Shown here: piece after piece, positions 26,279-35,769 of the stretch
Position numbering within the stretch: position 1 is the stretch's first letter
How the letters are laid out: every line of letters starts with the position of its first letter
Assembly: GCF_036788415.1 (NCBI RefSeq)
Contig: NZ_DAIQNN010000002.1
Location: 1 to 64,000 of the forward strand
Source: Rubrimonas sp036788415
GTDB taxonomy: Bacteria > Pseudomonadota > Alphaproteobacteria > Rhodobacterales > Rhodobacteraceae
Reading direction: 5' to 3'
DNA: 64,000 nucleotides
Notes under the pieces: generated by a model
The model's database searches: none
Told to the model about the DNA's origin: nothing
The model's input: only the letters and a program-made list of their open reading frames with translations
Made by a program: the position numbers and the translations under genes

Positions 26279-26315
26279 GCGCCGCCCGCTCGCGCGTTCT
26301 TTCCGCGGGCGGCGC
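26279..26315. terminator. 11-bp GC-rich hairpin
   Basis: GCGCCGCCCGC at 26279-26289 pairs perfectly with GCGGGCGGCGC at 26305-26315 across a 15-base loop, 23 bases after the acetyltransferase stop. No T-run follows. Confidence 0.45.
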
Positions 26316-26349
26316 CTGAGGCCGCCGGATGACAGGAGGATCCGATCCG

Positions 26350-26928
26350 ATGAAGCACTTCCGCAAACTGCGCTCGGGCGTCGACCCCAAGCCCTTCCTC
26401 GACGAAATCGCGTCTGTGCCAAATGCGTGGGGTCTGTCGCAGGGCCGGCAGGAGAAGATCGCCGTGCAGCGCGAAGCCCTCGCCATCCCGCTGCGCGGCC
26501 TGCGCAAATCCGCGATCGGCGACCGCGCCCGCCGCGATGTGCACGAGAGCCGATGGACCAGCGCGTCGGCCGGGTTCCCGCGCGCCCGCGCCTTTCTGGA
26601 GAGCGTCGCCGCCGCCGAGGACGCGATCCTCGGGCGCGGCAAGATCGTCTGCCTGCCGGCGGGCCGCCGCGTCTATCCCCATATCGACCGCGGCGCCTAT
26701 TACGAAGTGCGCGACCGCTATCATTTCGTGCTGCGCTCGACGCAGGGCTCGTGGATGCGCGCCGGCGACGAGGAGATGCGGATGCGCGAAGGCGAGCTGT
26801 GGTGGTTCGACAACCACGCCATGCACGAGGCGATGAACGACGGCGAGGAGGATCGCATCCACATGATCTTCGACATGCTCCCGCGCGCCCGCGCCGCGGA
26901 GGTGTTCGGCGAGACCGAAGCCGCCTGA
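26350..26928 (+). CDS. Aspartyl/asparaginyl beta-hydroxylase-like dioxygenase
   Basis: A 192-residue protein with the cupin core of the aspartyl/asparaginyl beta-hydroxylase family: the HxD iron motif is in YPHIDRGAYYEV, the strand YHFVLRSTQGSWM follows, and ELWWFDNHAMHEAMN plus RIHMIFDML carry the distal His and 2-oxoglutarate side. GGAGGA lies 9 bases before the ATG at 26350. The substrate is unknown. Many bacterial members modify small molecules or peptides; no cluster context helps here. Confidence 0.75.
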   Translation: MKHFRKLRSGVDPKPFLDEIASVPNAWGLSQGRQEKIAVQREALAIPLRGLRKSAIGDRARRDVHESRWTSASAGFPRARAFLESVAAAEDAILGRGKIVCLPAGRRVYPHIDRGAYYEVRDRYHFVLRSTQGSWMRAGDEEMRMREGELWWFDNHAMHEAMNDGEEDRIHMIFDMLPRARAAEVFGETEAA

Positions 26929-26961
26929 GGCGCCGATCCGGCGCCCGAAGCGCGTCAAGGC

Positions 26962-26983
26962 GCGGCGGCCTGCGGGCCGCCGC
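26962..26983. terminator. 9-bp hairpin with tetraloop before trpB
   Basis: GCGGCGGCC at 26962-26970 and GGCCGCCGC at 26975-26983 pair perfectly over a TGCG loop. A smaller hairpin GGCGCC-GATCC-GGCGCC begins directly after the upstream stop at 26929. Together they probably end the hydroxylase transcript. Confidence 0.4.
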
Positions 26984-27041
26984 CGTCTCGCGCGCGCGCC
27001 GCAAATGTTCTAGAAGGCGCGAATCCGACAGGGGACGCGCC

Positions 27042-28262
<1,221 letters not shown>

Positions 28263-28306
28263 CGCAGGCGGCCGCGCGGGCCGCCCTTTCATTCGGAGGG
28301 CCCGCC

Positions 28307-28699
28307 GTGGCCGACTTCACCCCGGGCGACGTGGTCGTCCTGAAATCCGGTTCGATGCGCATGCTCGTCGAGAGCGTCGAGGGCGACGCCGTCTCGGTCG
28401 TCTGGGCCAATGACGGCGGCATCGGGCGCGACACGCTGCCCGCCTTCGCGCTCAACAAATGGGAGGATCGCGGCCCCCGCGAGGACCGCCCGGCCCCGCG
28501 CCCCCGGCCCCGCCGCGACGACGACGAGGGCGAGCGCCCCGCCCGCAAGCCCTATGGCGACAAGAAGCCCTACGGGGACAAGAAGCCCTATGGCGACAAG
28601 CCCTCCTACGCCGACCGCAAGCCCGCCGGGGAACGCCCGCCGCGCACCGGCATGGACGGCAAGCCCAAGCAGAAGACCTTCTACCGCAAGGACGACTGA
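28307..28699 (+). CDS. Small DUF2158-type protein with charged PYGDKK tail
   Basis: A 130-residue protein between trpB and trpA. The first 55 residues (FTPGDVVVLKSGSMRMLVES, VSVVWANDG) resemble the DUF2158/YodC small beta-barrel fold. The rest is disordered and strongly basic/acidic, with three PYGDK units and Pro/Arg/Lys-rich stretches. The GTG start at 28307 follows CGGAGGG and avoids the trpB overlap. Lying 44 bases after trpB and 30 before trpA, it is almost certainly co-transcribed. The function is unknown; nucleic-acid binding is possible from charge. Confidence 0.75.
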   Translation: MADFTPGDVVVLKSGSMRMLVESVEGDAVSVVWANDGGIGRDTLPAFALNKWEDRGPREDRPAPRPRPRRDDDEGERPARKPYGDKKPYGDKKPYGDKPSYADRKPAGERPPRTGMDGKPKQKTFYRKDD

Positions 28700-28729
28700 C
28701 GGCTCTGCCGTCCGTCGCGCGAGGTGCCG

Positions 28730-29521
28730 ATGTCCCGCCTGACCGCCTGTTTCGACCGGCTCCGCGCCGAGAACCGCGTCGCCTTCGTCGCCTATGTGAT
28801 GGCGGGCGACCCCGACCACGAGACGGCAATCGAGATCGCGAAGGGCCTGCCCGGCGCGGGCGTGGACGTGATCGAGCTCGGCCTGCCTTTCACCGACCCG
28901 ATGGCGGACGGTCCGGCGATCCAGGCGGCGGGACAGCGCGCGCTCGCCGCAGGCGCGACGCTCCTCTCCACACTCGCCACGGCGCGCGCGGTCCGCGACG
29001 CGCACCCCGACACCCCCATCGTGCTGATGGGCTATTACAACCCAATCTACGCCCGCGGCGTGGACCGCTTCCTGAAGGAGGCCGTCGAGGCGGGCGTGGA
29101 CGGCCTGATCGTCGTCGATCTCCCTCCGGAGGAGGACGAGGAGCTCTGCCTGCCCGCCGCCGCGGCCGGGCTGCATTTCATTCGCCTCGCCACCCCCACC
29201 ACCGACGACGCCCGCCTGCCGCAGGTGCTGCGCAACGCGTCGGGCTTCGTCTATTACGTCTCCATCGCGGGCATCACCGGCGCCGCCGCCGCGAATGCGG
29301 CGCAAGTCGGCCCGCAGGTCGCGCGCATCAAGGCGCAGACCGACCTGCCCGTCTGCGTCGGCTTCGGCGTGCGCACCGCCGACGCCGCGGCGGAGATGGC
29401 GAAAGTCGCGGACGGCGTGGTGGTCGGCTCGGCGATCGTCTCGATGATCGGCGCGGGCGCCGCGCCCGCCGAGGTGCTGCGCTTCGTGTCCGAACTGGCG
29501 GAGGGCGCGCATGGCCGCTGA
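28730..29521 (+). CDS. trpA: Tryptophan synthase alpha subunit
   Basis: Cleaves indole-3-glycerol phosphate to indole and glyceraldehyde 3-phosphate. The 263-residue TIM barrel has VIELGLPFTDPMADGPAIQ with the catalytic Glu and Asp, MGYYNPIYARGVDRFL, and VCVGFGVRTADAAAEMAK for phosphate binding. GAGG precedes the ATG at 28730. It overlaps accD by 11 bases. Confidence 0.96.
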   Translation: MSRLTACFDRLRAENRVAFVAYVMAGDPDHETAIEIAKGLPGAGVDVIELGLPFTDPMADGPAIQAAGQRALAAGATLLSTLATARAVRDAHPDTPIVLMGYYNPIYARGVDRFLKEAVEAGVDGLIVVDLPPEEDEELCLPAAAAGLHFIRLATPTTDDARLPQVLRNASGFVYYVSIAGITGAAAANAAQVGPQVARIKAQTDLPVCVGFGVRTADAAAEMAKVADGVVVGSAIVSMIGAGAAPAEVLRFVSELAEGAHGR

Positions 29522-30482
29522 CAAGGACGCCGGCTCGAGCTCCGGTTACGGCATGAACTGGCTGACCGATTATGTCCGCCCCAAGATCAACTCGCTGTTC
29601 TCGCGCCGCGAGATGCCCGAGAATCTCTGGCGCAAATGCGACGAGTGCGGGCACATGATCTTCCACCGCGAGCTCGCCGAGGCGCTCTGCGTCTGCCCCA
29701 ATTGCGACCACCACATGCAGATTGCGCCGCGCGCCCGCCTCGACGCGCTGTTCGACGGCGCCGTCTGGATCGAAGTTCCCCTCAGCGATCCCGTCCCCGA
29801 CCCGCTCAAGTTCCGCGACCAGAAGCGCTATCCCGACCGGATCAGGGAGGCCCGCACCGCGAGCGGCGAGCATGAGGCGATGCTGGTGGCGCGCGGCGAG
29901 ATCGGCGGGCTGCAGACGGTCGTCGCCTGCCAGAACTTCGCCTTCATGGCCGGCTCGATGGGGCAGGCCGTGGGCGACGCGCTGCTGACCGCCGCCGAGA
30001 CCGCGACTTCCGTCAACGCGCCCCTCGTCGTGTTTTCCGCTGCGGGCGGCGCGCGGATGCAGGAGGGGATCCTCTCGCTGATGCAGATGCCGCGCACCAC
30101 CATCGCGGTGCAGCTGATGCGCGAGGCGCGCCTGCCCTTCGTGACGGTGCTCACCAACCCGACCACCGGCGGCGTCACCGCGTCCTATGCGATGCTCGGC
30201 GACGTGCAGATCGCCGAACCCGGCGCGCTGATCTGCTTCGCAGGCCCCCGCGTGATCGAACAGACCATCCGCGAGAAGCTGCCCGAAGGCTTCCAGCGCG
30301 CCGAATACCTGCTCGAGCACGGCATGCTCGACCGGGTGACGCACCGCAAGCAGATGCGCGACGAGCTCGCCCAGATCCTGCGCCTGCTGATGCGCGCCGC
30401 CCCCCGGGTGCATGGCGACCTGCCCGCCCCGCGCGAAGCGGTCGCGCCGCCGCCCGACCTCGGCGGAGCGGACGGCGCGTGA
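29511..30482 (+). CDS. accD: Acetyl-CoA carboxylase carboxyltransferase beta subunit
   Basis: Half of the carboxyltransferase that makes malonyl-CoA for fatty acid synthesis. The 323 residues begin with a C4 zinc ribbon (CDECG ... CVCPNCDHH) and then the crotonase-type core with FSAAGGARMQEG and TNPTTGGVTASYAMLGDV. The start overlaps trpA by 11 bases and the stop overlaps folC by 4, so translation of the three genes is coupled. This trpA-accD-folC order is widespread in Alphaproteobacteria. Confidence 0.96.
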   Translation: MAADKDAGSSSGYGMNWLTDYVRPKINSLFSRREMPENLWRKCDECGHMIFHRELAEALCVCPNCDHHMQIAPRARLDALFDGAVWIEVPLSDPVPDPLKFRDQKRYPDRIREARTASGEHEAMLVARGEIGGLQTVVACQNFAFMAGSMGQAVGDALLTAAETATSVNAPLVVFSAAGGARMQEGILSLMQMPRTTIAVQLMREARLPFVTVLTNPTTGGVTASYAMLGDVQIAEPGALICFAGPRVIEQTIREKLPEGFQRAEYLLEHGMLDRVTHRKQMRDELAQILRLLMRAAPRVHGDLPAPREAVAPPPDLGGADGA

Positions 30483-31789
30483 GCGCTGCGCCCGAGCGCC
30501 GGAACGGCGATCCCGACGCGATCCTCGCCCGCCTTCTGACGCTTCACCCCAAGGTCATCGATCTGACGCTCGGGCGCATGACCGCGCTGCTGGGCAAACT
30601 CGGGAACCCCGAGCGCGCCTGCCCGCCCGCGATCCACATCGCCGGCACCAACGGCAAGGGCTCGACGCATGCGATGCTGCGCGCGGGCCTCGAAGGCGCC
30701 GGCGCGCGCGTCCACGCCTACACCTCGCCGCATCTGGCCCGCTTTCACGAGCGCATCCGGCTGGCGGGGCGGCTGATCGACGACGCGGCGCTGTCGGCGC
30801 TGCTGGAGGAATGCGAGGCGGTCAACGCCGGGGCCCAGATCACCTTCTTCGAAATCACCACCGCTGCGGCCTTCCTCGCCTTCGCCCGCATCCCGGCCGA
30901 CTGGCTGGTGCTGGAAGTGGGCCTCGGCGGCCGGCTCGACGCGACCAATGTGATCGACCGCCCCGCGCTGTGCGTGATCACGCCGGTCTCCTACGACCAC
31001 CAGCAATTTCTCGGCGCGACGCTGGCCGAGATCGCCTTCGAGAAGGCGGGCATCCTCAAGCCGGGCGTCCCTTGCGTGGTGGGGCCCCAGACGGACGAGG
31101 CGCTGGCGGTGATCGAGGCGCAGGCCGCGCGCGTCGGCGCGCCGCTGATCGTTTCGGGCCGCGACTGGGAGGCGCGGGCGGAGGGCGGGCGGCTGGTCTT
31201 CCGCGACGAGGCGGGCCTGCTCGACCTGCCCCTTCCCAACCTGCAGGGCGCGCATCAGATCGAGAACGCCGGCGCCGCCATCGCCGCGTTGCGCGCGCTG
31301 GGCTTCGAGGAGGCCGCCTGCGCCGCCGCGGTCACGCGCGCCGAATGGCCCGCGCGGCTCCAGACCCTGCGGACGGGCCCCCTGCCCGAGATCGCGCGCT
31401 CGGCGGGCGCGGCGCTGATCCTCGACGGCGGCCACAACCTCGCCGCCGGTCAGGTGATCTCGCGCCATTTCGAGACGCTCGCCGCCCGCGCCCCCGCGCC
31501 GCTTTCGCTGGTCGTGGGCATGCTGGAGACGAAGGACGCCGAGGGCTACCTGCGCTGCTTCGCGCCGCTGGGGCCGCGCGTCTGGACAGTGGATATTCCG
31601 GGCGCGCAGGCGGGCCTTCCCGCCGCGGCGCTCGCCGAGGCCGGGCGCCGCGGCGGACTTCAGGCGCAGGCCGCGCCGGGGATCGCCGAGGCCGTTCGCG
31701 CCGCCTGCGCCGATGTCGGGCCCGGCGGGCGCGCCCTGATCTGCGGCTCGCTCTATCTGGCCGGGGCGATCCTGCGCGAGAACGGGTGA
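30479..31789 (+). CDS. folC: Dihydrofolate synthase / folylpolyglutamate synthase
   Basis: Mur-ligase-fold enzyme that adds glutamate to dihydropteroate and to folates. In 436 residues: ATP loop HIAGTNGKGSTHAM, the folate-side TSPHLARFHERI, VLEVGLGGRLDATNVI, and DGGHNLAAGQ in the C-terminal domain. The GTG start overlaps the accD stop by 4 bases. It ends the operon; repeat copy 2 follows. Confidence 0.94.
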   Translation: MSAAPERRNGDPDAILARLLTLHPKVIDLTLGRMTALLGKLGNPERACPPAIHIAGTNGKGSTHAMLRAGLEGAGARVHAYTSPHLARFHERIRLAGRLIDDAALSALLEECEAVNAGAQITFFEITTAAAFLAFARIPADWLVLEVGLGGRLDATNVIDRPALCVITPVSYDHQQFLGATLAEIAFEKAGILKPGVPCVVGPQTDEALAVIEAQAARVGAPLIVSGRDWEARAEGGRLVFRDEAGLLDLPLPNLQGAHQIENAGAAIAALRALGFEEAACAAAVTRAEWPARLQTLRTGPLPEIARSAGAALILDGGHNLAAGQVISRHFETLAARAPAPLSLVVGMLETKDAEGYLRCFAPLGPRVWTVDIPGAQAGLPAAALAEAGRRGGLQAQAAPGIAEAVRAACADVGPGGRALICGSLYLAGAILRENG

Positions 31790-31810
31790 CGCGGGCGGGT
31801 TTCCGCCGTT

Positions 31811-31987
31811 CGGCATGGGCGCTGAGGACCGCGCCCGACCTCGGGAGGGCGCTGCGCTCCGATTGCGCTAGGCGGTTTATGGCGCCAGATACTCGAACGA
31901 TTCAGCTGCTTGCGCCGTGGCAATGCGCCCTCCCTTGGGGGAGGGAGGGCGCGGTCCGTGCTGGTCGCACGGACCGAGAGGCGAGCG
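31811..31987 (+). repeat. 177-base intergenic repeat, copy 2
   Basis: Second copy, 22 bases after the folC stop and in the same orientation relative to the plus strand as copy 1. It fills most of the 299-base gap to trxA. The identical run is at 31936-31975. Complementary arms are 31826-31852 and 31925-31957, and the terminal perfect hairpin GGTCCGTG/CACGGACC is at 31953-31975. The GGTCC at 31953-31957 is shared by both folds, so they exclude each other. Confidence 0.8.
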
Positions 31988-32030
31988 GGGAGCCTCCGCC
32001 AATGTCCGCCACCCGCGCGAACCCACACCC

Positions 32031-32068
32031 TAAACGCAAACGGGCCAGCCCCCTCGGAGCCGGCCCGT
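32031..32068 (-). terminator. Terminator downstream of trxA
   Basis: Read on the minus strand, ACGGGCC (from 32068) pairs with GGCCCGT (to 32040) and is followed by TTTGCGTTTA. It begins 20 bases after the trxA stop and fits a Rho-independent terminator. Confidence 0.65.
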
Positions 32069-32088
32069 CCGCGATCCTCAACCCCGCC

Positions 32089-32409
32089 TCAGAGCGCGGA
32101 GGTGATCCAGCTCGCGATCGCGCTCTTCGGCGCCGCGCCGACTTTCTGCGCGGCCAGCTTGCCGTCCTTGAACAGCATCAGCGTCGGGATCCCGCGCACC
32201 CCGTATTTCGACGGCGCGTTCGGGTTGTCGTCGATGTTGATCTTGGCGATCTTCACCTTGCCGTCGAACTCGCGCGCGATCTCCTCGAGCGCAGGGCCGA
32301 TCTGCTTGCAGGGGCCGCACCATTCGGCCCAGAAATCGACCACGACAGGCGTGCTCGAATTCAGCACATCCGTTTCGAAACTGGCGTCCGTGACAGCGAC
32401 GGTGGCCAT
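32089..32409 (-). CDS. trxA: Thioredoxin
   Basis: Cytoplasmic disulfide reductase of 106 residues with the active site WCGPCK at residues 30-35 and the standard fold landmarks VVVDFWAEW, KVKIAKINIDDNP, and YGVRGIPTLMLFKDGK containing the cis-Pro. There is no signal or anchor, so it is not the membrane thioredoxin CcmG although it lies downstream of ccmB. An inverted repeat sits 16 bases before its start, and a terminator follows. Confidence 0.96.
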   Translation of the reverse strand: MATVAVTDASFETDVLNSSTPVVVDFWAEWCGPCKQIGPALEEIAREFDGKVKIAKINIDDNPNAPSKYGVRGIPTLMLFKDGKLAAQKVGAAPKSAIASWITSAL

Positions 32410-32425
32410 GGCAGTCCCCCTATCA

Positions 32426-32443
32426 GGTTGCGGCTATGCAACC
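32426..32443. promoter_or_regulatory. Inverted repeat upstream of trxA
   Basis: GGTTGC at 32426-32431 and GCAACC at 32438-32443 are separated by 6 bases, between the ccmB stop and the trxA start. The position suits an operator or leader hairpin for trxA; no known box is recognised. Confidence 0.3.
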
Positions 32444-32502
32444 GCGAGAGGTGCGAAGCTAGGCGCCGCACCCTTCACGGTCAAGACGCGAGGCCATGCG
32501 CG

Positions 32503-33168
32503 TCAGCGCAGGTTCACCCGCAGCGCGGCGGCGGCGGCGAACGGCCCCATCGCCGCCGACAGCAGCGTCACCGCGCCCATCAGCATCAGCGCCCCCGACG
32601 CGTCGAGCCCGACCGCAGCCCGGTTCACCGCCTGCGCGCCGAAGACGAGCGTCGGGATCCACAGCGGCAGCACCAGCAGCGACAGCAGGAGCCCGCCGCG
32701 CCGCACCCCCACCGTCAGCGCGGCGCCCACCGCGCCGATCATGCTTAGACCCGGCGCGCCGATCAGCAGCGAGGCGATCAGCGCCCAAAAGGCCTGCGCC
32801 GGCAGGTTCAGCGTTATCGCGAGAACGGGCGCGGCGAGCGTCAGCGGCAGGCCGGTGGTGATCCAGTGCGCGACCGCCTTGGCCGCGACCGACGCCTCCA
32901 CCGGCTGCGGCGCGAGCAGGATCAAGTCGAGCGCGCCGTCCTCGTAATCGGCCTGGAACATCCGGTCGAGCGACAACAGGCAGGCGAGCAGCGCCGAGGC
33001 CCAGATCAGCCCGCCGGCGATCTTGGCCAGCGTCTCGGCGTCGCGCCCGAGCCCAAGCGGGATCAGCGTGACCACGAGCAGGAAGAACCCCACCCCCATC
33101 AGCCCGCCGCCGCCGATGCGCAGGGACAGGGCGACGTCGCGCCGGATCAGCGCCAGGAAACCGCTCAT
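32503..33168 (-). CDS. ccmB: Heme exporter protein CcmB
   Basis: Membrane subunit of the CcmABC(D) heme-handling ABC system for c-type cytochrome maturation, 221 residues with six hydrophobic helices. Family landmarks are FLALIRRDVALSLRIGGGGLM, FQADYEDGALDLILLAPQPVE and the hydrophobic GAPGLSMIGAVGAALTV. It overlaps ccmA by 4 bases. The expected next gene, ccmC, is not present; trxA follows instead. Confidence 0.92.
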   Translation of the reverse strand: MSGFLALIRRDVALSLRIGGGGLMGVGFFLLVVTLIPLGLGRDAETLAKIAGGLIWASALLACLLSLDRMFQADYEDGALDLILLAPQPVEASVAAKAVAHWITTGLPLTLAAPVLAITLNLPAQAFWALIASLLIGAPGLSMIGAVGAALTVGVRRGGLLLSLLVLPLWIPTLVFGAQAVNRAAVGLDASGALMLMGAVTLLSAAMGPFAAAAALRVNLR

Positions 33169-33839
33169 CGCCAGTCTCCGGCGAGGAATTCGTCATGGTC
33201 GGGGGGCGGCGCGGGCGCGTCGGGCGCCGGCGGGCCGCCCAGACCGATCTCGGGCCCGCCTTCGAGCCCGAGCGCGACATGGGTCGCCGCGATCGCCAGC
33301 CCGCCGGCGGCGACATGGGCGCGCACCAGATCGGCGAAGATCGCCGTGGAGGCGACGTCGAGCGACACGGTCGGCTCGTCGAGCAGCCAGAGCGGGCGGT
33401 CCAGAACCATCAGCCGCGCCAGCCCCAGCCGCCGTTTCTGCCCCGCCGAGCAGAAGGCCGCCGGGAAATCGGCGATGCGCCCGAGCCCGAAGCGCTCGAG
33501 CGCCGGGCCGACCCGGACTTCGTCGGCCCCGTAGAGCGCCGCCCAGGCCGCCAGATTGTCGCGCACGCTGAATTGCGGCTTCACCGCGTCGAGATGGCCG
33601 GCATAGGCGACGCGCTCCTGAAAGCTCTCGCGGTCCCCGGTCAGCGAGACGTCGCCGAGCCGCACCGACCCGCCCTCGACGCCGACAAGGCCCGCGAGCA
33701 CGCGCAGAAGGCTCGACTTGCCCGAGCCGTTGGGGCCCTTGAGCAGCGCCGCCTCGCCCGATCTCAGCCGGAAGGACAGCCCCGCGAAGACGCGACGCCC
33801 GGCGCGGCGACAGGACAGGTTCTCGACGGTCAACTCCAT
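33165..33839 (-). CDS. ccmA: Heme exporter ATP-binding protein CcmA
   Basis: ABC ATPase of 224 residues. Walker A GPNGSGKSS at residues 35-43, signature CSAGQKRRLGLARL in place of LSGGQ (typical for CcmA), Walker B LWLLDEPT. The C-terminus is extended by a Pro/Ala-rich tail. It powers release of heme from the CcmE chaperone in cytochrome c maturation. It starts 50 bases after the acetyltransferase gene stop and overlaps ccmB. Confidence 0.92.
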   Translation of the reverse strand: MELTVENLSCRRAGRRVFAGLSFRLRSGEAALLKGPNGSGKSSLLRVLAGLVGVEGGSVRLGDVSLTGDRESFQERVAYAGHLDAVKPQFSVRDNLAAWAALYGADEVRVGPALERFGLGRIADFPAAFCSAGQKRRLGLARLMVLDRPLWLLDEPTVSLDVASTAIFADLVRAHVAAGGLAIAATHVALGLEGGPEIGLGGPPAPDAPAPPPDHDEFLAGDWR

Positions 33840-33889
33840 GGCGGCCTTGTCGCCCTGCGGGGCGCCGGGCGCAAGGGGCGGCCCCGCGC

Positions 33890-34510
33890 TCAGCCGAACG
33901 CCGCGCCTTCCCCCGCCTCGCCGACCCGTCCGCGCCGGTCGGCGCGCAGGGCGGCGTAGAGGACATGGGTGCGCCAGCGCCCGGCGATCTGGAGATAGCT
34001 CTGGGCGACGCCCTCGTATTTGAACCCGCAGCGCTCCAGCACGGCGCGCGAGGCGGCGTTCTCCGGCAGGCAGGCGGCCTCGATGCGGCTGAGGCCGAGC
34101 GGGCCGAAGGCGTGGTCGCGCAGCGCGCCCACCGCCTCGGTCATGTAGCCTTGCCGGGCGTGCGGCGCGCCGATCCAGTAGCCGAGCGACGCGCACATCG
34201 CCGGCCCGCGGCGGATGTTGTCGAGGGTGGCGGCGCCGAGCAGCGCGCCGTCGGACTGGCGCAGCAGGAACAGGGGCGTCGCGCGTCCGTCGGCGATGCA
34301 GCGCGCCGCCCAGCGCACGCGCTCGCGGAACGCCTTGAGCGAGAGGTGGTCGGGCGTGCGGGCGGGCTCCCACGGCGCCAGAAACGCCTCGCTCTCGCGG
34401 CGCAAGAGCGCCCAGGGCTCGAAATCCTCGATCTGGGGCGGTCGCAGCAGAAGCCGCTCGGATCGCAGCGCGAAAGCGGGACGTCGGCGGCCCAGCAGCG
34501 CCGGGATCAT
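33890..34510 (-). CDS. RimJ/RimL-type GNAT acetyltransferase
   Basis: A 206-residue GNAT protein: FALRSERLLLRPPQIEDFEPWALLR at the N-terminus, the acetyl-CoA loop region SLGYWIGAPHARQGYMTEAV, and the RimJ-like SRIEAACLPENAASRAVLERCGF. Relatives acetylate N-termini of ribosomal proteins or small molecules. Its ATG overlaps the M16 peptidase stop by 4 bases, so the two are co-translated. The acceptor is unknown. Confidence 0.85.
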   Translation of the reverse strand: MIPALLGRRRPAFALRSERLLLRPPQIEDFEPWALLRRESEAFLAPWEPARTPDHLSLKAFRERVRWAARCIADGRATPLFLLRQSDGALLGAATLDNIRRGPAMCASLGYWIGAPHARQGYMTEAVGALRDHAFGPLGLSRIEAACLPENAASRAVLERCGFKYEGVAQSYLQIAGRWRTHVLYAALRADRRGRVGEAGEGAAFG

Positions 34511-35769
34511 GCGGCCAGCCGCGCCGCGATCGCCTCGGCGCCCGGCGCGCGGGCGACCGGGCCGTAGAGCGCCAGCGCCATCGGCGCCGCCCCGCAGAGC
34601 CGCTCGGCGGCGGCGCGCGCGGCGGCGACGTCCACCGCCTCGACGCGTTCGACGATTTCCTCGAGCGTCTGAGCCCGGCCGAACAGCGCCACGCTGCGCG
34701 CCAGCCGCTCGGCGCGGTTGGACGGGCTCTCGAGCCCCATCACCATCCCCGCCTTGATCTGCGCCCGCGCCCGCGCGACTTCCTCGGCGCTCAAGGCTTC
34801 GGCGCTGGCGCGGATCTCGTCGACGACGAGGCGCGCCAGCGGCCCCATATCCGCAGCCCCCGCCCCGGCGTAGATCGTATAGGCGCCGGTGTCCTGATAG
34901 CCGCTCGCCTGCGCGAAGATCGAGTAGCACAGCCCCCGCTTCTCCCGCGCCTCCTGAAAGAGCCGCGACGACATCCCCCCGCCCAGCGCCGTCGCGAAAA
35001 TCTGCGCCGCGTAGAAGGCCGGATCGCCATAGGCCGGCGCCTCGAAGGCGAGCGCGATGTGCGCCTGTTCGAGCCGCTTCACCTTGCGCCGTTCGCCGCC
35101 GGCGAACCGCGCCGGCGCCGCCGCATGGGCGGGACCCGGCGCCATGTCGCCGTAGAGCGCGCGCGCCTGCGCCACGATCTCGTCATGATCCACCGCCCCC
35201 GCCGCCGCGAGCACCATGCGCTGCGGCGCGTAATGCGCGGCGGTGAAGGCGCGCAGATCGTCGGCGGTGAAGGCGCTCACCCGCTCGGGGGGCCCGAGGA
35301 TCGGGCGGCCGATCGGCTGGTCGGGATAGGAGACTTCCTGCAGCCAGTCGAAGATCACGTCGTCGGGCGTGTCGAGCGCCTGGCCGATCTCCTGCAGGAT
35401 CACGCCGCGCTCGAGCGCCACATCCGCCTCGTCGAAGCGCGGCGCGCGCAGGATGTCGGCCAGAAGCTCCATCGCCAGCGGCGCGTCCTCGGCCAGCACG
35501 CGCGCGTAATAGGCGGTCGCCTCGCGGCCGGTATAGGCGTTGAGATAGCCGCCGACATTCTCGATCTGGATGGCGATGTCGGCCGCGCTGCGGCTCGCCG
35601 TGCCCTTGAACGCCATGTGTTCGAGGAAATGCGCGATCCCGTTCTGCTCCGGCCCCTCGTGCCGGCAGCCAGCCGAGATCCACACGCCGATGCTGGCCGA
35701 GCCCATGCCCTCCATGCGCTCGGTCGCGATCCGCATGCCGTTGGGCAGGCTGTCGATGCGCACGGTCAT
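34507..35769 (-). CDS. M16 family zinc peptidase (processing-peptidase-like)
   Basis: A 420-residue pitrilysin-family protease close to the mitochondrial processing peptidase beta subunit. The inverted zinc motif HFLEH is at residues 47-51 and the third ligand Glu127 is in GVILQEIGQ; RLFQEAREKRGLCYSIFA in the C-terminal half is also conserved. The active motif is intact, so it should be catalytic. No signal peptide is visible. It is coupled by 4-base overlaps to thrC before and the acetyltransferase after, a gene order common in Rhodobacterales. Confidence 0.92.
   Translation of the reverse strand: MTVRIDSLPNGMRIATERMEGMGSASIGVWISAGCRHEGPEQNGIAHFLEHMAFKGTASRSAADIAIQIENVGGYLNAYTGREATAYYARVLAEDAPLAMELLADILRAPRFDEADVALERGVILQEIGQALDTPDDVIFDWLQEVSYPDQPIGRPILGPPERVSAFTADDLRAFTAAHYAPQRMVLAAAGAVDHDEIVAQARALYGDMAPGPAHAAAPARFAGGERRKVKRLEQAHIALAFEAPAYGDPAFYAAQIFATALGGGMSSRLFQEAREKRGLCYSIFAQASGYQDTGAYTIYAGAGAADMGPLARLVVDEIRASAEALSAEEVARARAQIKAGMVMGLESPSNRAERLARSVALFGRAQTLEEIVERVEAVDVAAARAAAERLCGAAPMALALYGPVARAPGAEAIAARLAA

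Noticed and set aside
28550..28625. Tandem repeats that could suggest a CRISPR or satellite array
   Set aside because: They are 18-base in-frame units coding PYGDKK inside the DUF2158-type gene; no spacers and too few units.
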